A stretch of DNA of 25,579 nt, taken from positions 1-25,579 of the forward strand of contig JBNLBT010000043.1 of the NCBI GenBank assembly GCA_050303435.1, given 5' to 3'. Shown here in pieces: positions 22,011 through 25,579 of this stretch. A program made the translations under genes and the position numbers. The notes under the pieces are model-generated. The model did no database searches. It saw only the letters and a list, made by a program, of their open reading frames with translations, and had not been told where the DNA came from. Origin of the DNA: JBNLBT01 sp050303435 (GTDB lineage Bacteria > Pseudomonadota > Gammaproteobacteria > Xanthomonadales > Marinicellaceae). Positions within the stretch are counted from its first letter, which is position 1. The number at the start of each line of letters is the position of its first letter.

Positions 22011-22574
22011 GTGAAATGGATGATAGCAATTCTTGTTCTGGCTGCAACGCTGGTGATGTATGCCTGTCGCAGCAAGCCATCGGACATCAAAAACCGCACC
22101 GCGGATGAGTATTTCGATGAAATCAAACAGGTGCCCGCGACCCATGAAGCGGACGACCCGGCCGCGCCGTTCAAACGCATTTTTACCCACTTCAAGACCG
22201 GCGCAACCGAAGAAAACATCCGCGCCAGTTACGCCGATGAATTTTATTTCAATGACACTTTCAAGATCATTCATGACATCGATGAGCTGGTGCCGTACAT
22301 GCAGGAAACCGCCGCCCAGGTTGAAGCCACCGACGTCGAAATTCTTGACGCGGTGAAAAGCCGGGAAGATTATTATCTGCGCTGGCGCATGACCATGCGC
22401 TTCACCGCGCGGGGTCGGGAAATCAATTCAGTGTCCATCGGCATGACGCAGTTGCGTTTCAACGCGCAGGGTAAAATCATTTTTCATCAGGATTTTTGGG
22501 ACGGTGCCGAAGGGTTTTATCAGCACCTGCCTTACATTGGATACTGGGTGCGCAAAGTGCGGGATGCGCTGTGA
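22011..22574 (+). CDS. NTF2/SnoaL-like protein, possible lipoprotein
   Basis: This 187-residue protein has a hydrophobic start, MKWMIAILVLAATLVMYACR, in which C19 could be lipidated, although MYAC is a poor lipobox. From about residue 50 it looks like a nuclear-transport-factor-2 or SnoaL fold: FKRIFTHFKTGATEENIRASYADEFYFNDTFK, then YLRWRMTMRFTARG and IFHQDFWDGAEGFYQHLPYIG. Such proteins accompany DUF1365/CFA clusters in many gammaproteobacteria. GTG 22011 is favoured because AGGGGG (21996-22001) is 9 bases away; ATG 22020 is an alternative. It is coupled to the next gene by a TGATG junction. Enzymatic activity is unknown, and a periplasmic or membrane-anchored location is inferred. Confidence 0.83.
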   Translation: MKWMIAILVLAATLVMYACRSKPSDIKNRTADEYFDEIKQVPATHEADDPAAPFKRIFTHFKTGATEENIRASYADEFYFNDTFKIIHDIDELVPYMQETAAQVEATDVEILDAVKSREDYYLRWRMTMRFTARGREINSVSIGMTQLRFNAQGKIIFHQDFWDGAEGFYQHLPYIGYWVRKVRDAL

Positions 22575-23113
22575 TGCGGGCCTTGACGTTCGCCATGCTG
22601 TGCGCGCTTGCGGCCCCTTTCGCGGGCGCCGCTGCGGCCAGTCTGCAGCCGCGCATCGCCATGGACGAGCGGCCTTACATGCTGTGTCGCGAACACACCA
22701 TTCGATTTGGTCTGTTGTTCAAGATTGCGCACGTCGGTTTGTACCTGCCCGATTGCGCACAGGCCGAGGACTGGTTGAATGCACACGACAAGGTCTTGCG
22801 CTTTCATTACCTGACCGATGTCAAAGCCGATGTGTTCAAGCGCTCGGCGCATGAGTATTACTTGCGCAATGTGCCTGAACGGGTTTATCTTGATTCACGC
22901 AATGAATTGCTGGCCTTCAATGGCAACTACGAGAATGTGCAGGCCGATGACGTGTACGATTTGTGGCATCGGCGCGACGGGCATTTGTGGCTGATGAAAA
23001 ATCGCCGCACCCTCAGCCGCACCGACAACAGCGAACTGGCCAGCGCCTATTTCAACATCTGGTTCGGTGCCGATCCGGCGGTCGACAAGCTCAAGCGCGC
23101 CCTGCGCCCCTAA
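22574..23113 (+). CDS. Chalcone-isomerase-like exported protein
   Basis: This 179-residue protein has a signal peptide (MRALTFAMLCALAAPFAGAA, cleavage near AAA-S). It then has the chalcone-isomerase-like pattern FGLLFKIAHVGLYLPDC, LRFHYLTDVKADVFK and NGNYENVQADDVYDLW. In this fold plant enzymes cyclise chalcones, while bacterial members of the group are of unknown role and related to fatty-acid-binding proteins. It could bind or isomerise a modified fatty acid in the periplasm. ATG 22574 shares one base with the stop of the upstream gene. The stop codon overlaps the convergent gene by 4 bases. Confidence 0.85.
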   Translation: MRALTFAMLCALAAPFAGAAAASLQPRIAMDERPYMLCREHTIRFGLLFKIAHVGLYLPDCAQAEDWLNAHDKVLRFHYLTDVKADVFKRSAHEYYLRNVPERVYLDSRNELLAFNGNYENVQADDVYDLWHRRDGHLWLMKNRRTLSRTDNSELASAYFNIWFGADPAVDKLKRALRP

Positions 23114-23658
23114 GGCGCGTCCGGATCGCGGGTGGCGTGAATCCGGTAGACTTCGGTCCACTTGGCCGGTGTGCCTTCAGCGCCGGCGACTTGCTGCGAC
23201 AGCGCCCAGGCAAACGAATCGTCTTGAATGTCTCTGAAAACAATGCGCACCGGGCGGCCGTTGAAATCACCTTGCATGTGAATTTCGCTGTTGCCTCCGG
23301 TCGCTGTGAAGGTGTCCACTTGACGGCCAGTGCTGGAAATCCAGGCCATCTCCCACTGCGATTTTGCGGGGTTGTAGACGCGGATGTTGGTGCCGAAGCC
23401 GGTGGCCGTGCCATTGACCCGCCGCGCCGGGTGCGGACTGCTCCAGTCGTCCTGGATCGCCTGGCCATTGAGAATGCGGTAAAATTGCCACGCCGCGCCG
23501 GCGCCGGCCTGCCAGTTTCCTTCCGCACCCAGTGTCTCGTCTTCAATCAGCCAGTGCCCCAACAGGGCATCAAACAGGGTGGACGGGTCGGGGTTTTCTG
23601 CACACCAGGCCGCAGCCGGGATCATCCATAGGCACAGCAGCAGTGCGCGGGCACGCAT
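23110..23658 (-). CDS. Exported DUF1579-like beta-barrel protein
   Basis: This 182-residue protein has a signal peptide, MRARALLLCLWMIPAAAWC, with cleavage near WCA. The mature part begins LFDALLGHWLIEDET and continues with strands such as GTNIRVYNPAKSQWEMAWISS and IHMQGDFNGRPVRIVFRDI. This is the pattern of DUF1579-type lipocalin-like proteins of unknown function. ATG 23658 forms a TGATG junction with the upstream gene, so the two are translated together. The end overlaps the convergent chalcone-isomerase-like gene by 4 bases, with no terminator between. The family call is moderate; binding of a small hydrophobic ligand is only a structural guess. Confidence 0.7.
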   Translation of the reverse strand: MRARALLLCLWMIPAAAWCAENPDPSTLFDALLGHWLIEDETLGAEGNWQAGAGAAWQFYRILNGQAIQDDWSSPHPARRVNGTATGFGTNIRVYNPAKSQWEMAWISSTGRQVDTFTATGGNSEIHMQGDFNGRPVRIVFRDIQDDSFAWALSQQVAGAEGTPAKWTEVYRIHATRDPDAP

Positions 23659-24578
23659 CACGGTTCCTGCCTGAAATAAAAGCCTTCAAACCAGGGATAC
23701 CAGGTGACTCCGCCGTCAATGGATTCCTCGAAAAACTGGCGCACCGAACCGTTGGACTGCGGTGTCCAGGTGCCGCGAAAATCCCGCAGCGGGTTGGGCA
23801 CATTGCGCAGGTAGTGGATTTTGCCCACCAGCACCATGGAGCCATCCACCAGGCCGCCGCGCATGTTGATGGTGCCACCGCTGGCGCTGACCCAATGCTG
23901 CACCCAGGCATCCAGTGTGTCGTCGTAGTAATTCATGCTGGTGCCGGTGCCACCGCCTGCGCCTTGCCAGTGTTCCATGATCAAACAGCCGTTTTCGGTT
24001 TTTTCAATGCGGTTGTGGCCCTGCAGCGGGCCGGTGCGCTCGCGATCGCCGTGCACCGCCCAATGGCCCAACCAAAAATCGAAGGCACGAAATCGCGCGT
24101 CGTGTTCGCATGGCGCGGCGTTGCGTTGCACGCCGGTCAACGCCGCGCGGTATTGCGCCACGTTCTGATGCGTTGGCCAGGGTGAATCCTGCTGCAGATT
24201 GGTCACCCCGGTGAAACCGGCCTGAATCGCTTCTTCGAGCGTCTGCCAGGCCGCGTGCAACTGGCCGGCCACGGCCTGTGCCCGGGCGCGTTGATACAGG
24301 CGCCAGGGGGCAGGAATGGGGCCGCCTTCCGGCATCTGATCAAGCGCGGCCAGCGCCGCCTCGCCATGCCCGGCGCCGTTGTGAGCCGCGGCCAGCCGAA
24401 ACCAGTACTGATGGTTGTCCGGCTGTTCGTCGGTCAGGCGTTGGTAGGCCGCAACCGCAGCGGTCCACTGCTGCGCTCGATATGCCTCATCGGCGTGTTG
24501 TTGCAGGTCGGTTGTTTGTGCGTCGGCGGGGCCTGTGATCAGCCACAGCAGGGCGCAGAGTCGGGCGCAATGTTGCAT
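23658..24578 (-). CDS. Exported TPR-like plus DUF1579-like protein
   Basis: This 306-residue protein has a signal peptide (MQHCARLCALLWLITGPADA). A helical part (about 22-130) follows, with TPR-type repeats (ADEAYRAQQWTAAVAAYQRL, NHQYWFRLAAAHNGAG, APWRLYQRARAQAVAG). The second half (about 160-306) begins FRAFDFWLGHWAVHGD and has WVQHWVSASGG and GVTWYPWFEGFYFR, similar in pattern to the smaller gene after it. I start it at ATG 24578; a TTG just before adds one residue. It is separated by 54 bases from the AraC-type gene without a visible terminator, so all three may be one unit. Helical repeats suggest protein partners. Confidence 0.72.
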   Translation of the reverse strand: MQHCARLCALLWLITGPADAQTTDLQQHADEAYRAQQWTAAVAAYQRLTDEQPDNHQYWFRLAAAHNGAGHGEAALAALDQMPEGGPIPAPWRLYQRARAQAVAGQLHAAWQTLEEAIQAGFTGVTNLQQDSPWPTHQNVAQYRAALTGVQRNAAPCEHDARFRAFDFWLGHWAVHGDRERTGPLQGHNRIEKTENGCLIMEHWQGAGGGTGTSMNYYDDTLDAWVQHWVSASGGTINMRGGLVDGSMVLVGKIHYLRNVPNPLRDFRGTWTPQSNGSVRQFFEESIDGGVTWYPWFEGFYFRQEP

Positions 24579-24632
24579 CAACGGGTCTCACTCAAATACA
24601 TGCAGCTTAAACGATGCTTTGTCGCTGAACTA

Positions 24633-25466
24633 TCATATTTTTGCTTGTTCGTCCGCGCACTGCATGCGTCGGCGAAACGCGCTGGGCGTCTGGCCAAAGG
24701 CGCGCCGGAAGTGTTCGGTCATGTGGCTGTGGCTGTTGAACCCGAGCGCCAGGGCCAGGTCGCTGAGGTCGCGCTGGCCGGCGTGCAGCTTCAACGCCGC
24801 GGTGTGCAGGCGCAGGCGCGTGCGGTGCTGGGCCAGGCCGACGCCGCACAGGCGTTTGAACACGCGCGACAGGTGGTGTGGCGAGGTGTGGTGGTGTTGT
24901 GCCAGGCGCTGCAGCGTCCACGGCTCATCCAGGCATTCCAGCAGACTGTGTTTGACCTGTTGCACCAGTCGGTGATGGCGTTCAGTGATGCGCATCGGCG
25001 GCGTTGGCTGGATCGCTTCGGCGACGCGGTGGAACATGTGCAAGGTCTTGTCTTCCACCACCCAGGGGTCCGGGTCCGGGGTGTTGAGGTGCTGCAGAAT
25101 CTGCAGATGCAATAAAAACACTTCGCGCGGGCAGCGCATGTTCGGGTGGTCAAAGTGTCGCGTTGCGTGGTCGGGCACATGCAGCACTTCACGCAGCAGC
25201 GCGTCGTGCAGGTGAAACCAGTGGCAGCGGTCACCGCCGGGATGAATGCAGTCGCGTCGATAGCCCTGCGCGTCGTTGTACAGATTGATCAGGGTGGCGT
25301 CGGCGACGAAGCGGCTCTCGCCCTCGTGCTGGATCCAGATTGGCCGTTTGGGGAACACCAGCAGCGGGCCGCGCACGCACGCCGGCTGATTGAATTCCGC
25401 CGCATCGGGGTGCAGGGTGAATTCACCGATGGTCAGAATTTCACTGCGATACAGAATGGTGTCCAT
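24633..25466 (-). CDS. AraC-family transcriptional regulator
   Basis: This 277-residue regulator has an N-terminal cupin-like sensing part (1-160; GPLLVFPKRPIWIQHEG and DRCHWFHLHDALL) and a C-terminal AraC DNA-binding domain (about 170-273). The first helix-turn-helix is WTLQRLAQHHHTSPHHLSRVF. The second is RDLSDLALALGFNSHSHMTEHFRRAFGQTPSAFRR, the most conserved block of the family. ATG 25466 has AGGAG 5 bases upstream; the longer frame to 25565 crosses the promoter. The many histidines in the sensing part (HWFHLHD) could bind a metal or may be chance. Targets are unknown; the two exported proteins directly downstream are the nearest candidates. Confidence 0.9.
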   Translation of the reverse strand: MDTILYRSEILTIGEFTLHPDAAEFNQPACVRGPLLVFPKRPIWIQHEGESRFVADATLINLYNDAQGYRRDCIHPGGDRCHWFHLHDALLREVLHVPDHATRHFDHPNMRCPREVFLLHLQILQHLNTPDPDPWVVEDKTLHMFHRVAEAIQPTPPMRITERHHRLVQQVKHSLLECLDEPWTLQRLAQHHHTSPHHLSRVFKRLCGVGLAQHRTRLRLHTAALKLHAGQRDLSDLALALGFNSHSHMTEHFRRAFGQTPSAFRRRMQCADEQAKI

Positions 25467-25482
25467 GGGCGCTCCTGTGTCC

Positions 25483-25510
25483 AGTCTACACCATGCGCCC
25501 GGGATTGCAA
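25483..25510 (-). promoter_or_regulatory. Promoter of the AraC-type gene
   Basis: On the minus strand TTGCAA (25510-25505) is followed after 16 bases by TAGACT (25488-25483), with the start expected near 25475. The rest of the region to 25579 holds no gene; TGCAAA at 25515-25520 partly repeats the -35 area. Confidence 0.45.
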
Positions 25511-25579
25511 ACAGTGCAAAGGTCGAAGTGCGGTGGCGTTGAAAAAAAAGTGTAATAAAGATCACCGGCAGGCTACTGT

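Noticed and set aside
21867..22274. Extension of the desaturase frame to 22274
   Set aside because: The added residues do not resemble a desaturase and cross the divergent NTF2-like gene; ATG 21866 has its own ribosome site.
25416..25427. GGTGAATTCACC, a perfect 12-bp palindrome
   Set aside because: It lies in the coding start of the AraC-type gene, where GEFTL codons explain it. It may be an autoregulatory site, but nothing else supports that.

Overview
The window looks like a chromosomal segment of a gammaproteobacterium of the Xanthomonadales/Lysobacterales type. The strongest sign is the arginine operon: N-acetylornithine carbamoyltransferase (argF'), argG, argE, a fused N-acetylglutamate kinase/synthase, argC and argH in one tight unit, an arrangement known from Xanthomonas relatives. 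Base composition is moderately GC-rich and even. I see no tRNA, rRNA, CRISPR array, insertion sequence or phage gene. No gene-free stretch reaches 300 bases once the leader region before argF' is counted.

Layout: (1) 1-1902: the 3' end of a secreted beta-helix-like protein with its terminator, a convergent membrane acyltransferase, and a divergent start region. (2) 1903-9396: a small DUF1272 zinc-binding protein, then the arginine operon. (3) 9405-13237: two tandem secreted beta-helix paralogues and a short fructosamine-kinase-like gene. (4) 13300-15324: an OmpR-type response regulator and a histidine kinase, tail to tail. (5) 15328-21866, minus strand: a seven-gene lipid-modification operon (desaturase, FAD oxidoreductase, DUF1365, CFA-synthase-type methyltransferase, DUF2878, DUF1295, second CFA-type methyltransferase) that runs into the histidine kinase. 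(6) 22011-23113, plus strand, divergent from the lipid operon: an NTF2/SnoaL-like lipoprotein candidate and a chalcone-isomerase-like exported protein. (7) 23110-25466, minus strand: two exported DUF1579-like proteins, one with an N-terminal TPR-like region, and an AraC-type regulator.

The most interesting observation is a complete candidate ribosome-mediated attenuator before the arginine operon (2246-2455). A 34-residue leader ORF carries four consecutive arginine codons plus a fifth. It is followed by a 7-bp rho-independent terminator with a T tract. The last codons of the leader are perfectly complementary over 11 bases to the segment that forms the terminator. Scarce charged tRNA-Arg should stall the ribosome, free the antiterminator arm and switch the operon on. 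I know of no described peptide attenuator for arginine synthesis in this group, but I could not search the literature or genomes.

The lipid operon resembles clusters that methylate and further oxidise unsaturated membrane fatty acids, often linked to stress. Its co-transcription with a histidine kinase, and the apparently leaderless promoter of the facing response regulator, suggest that membrane lipid remodelling and this two-component system are connected.
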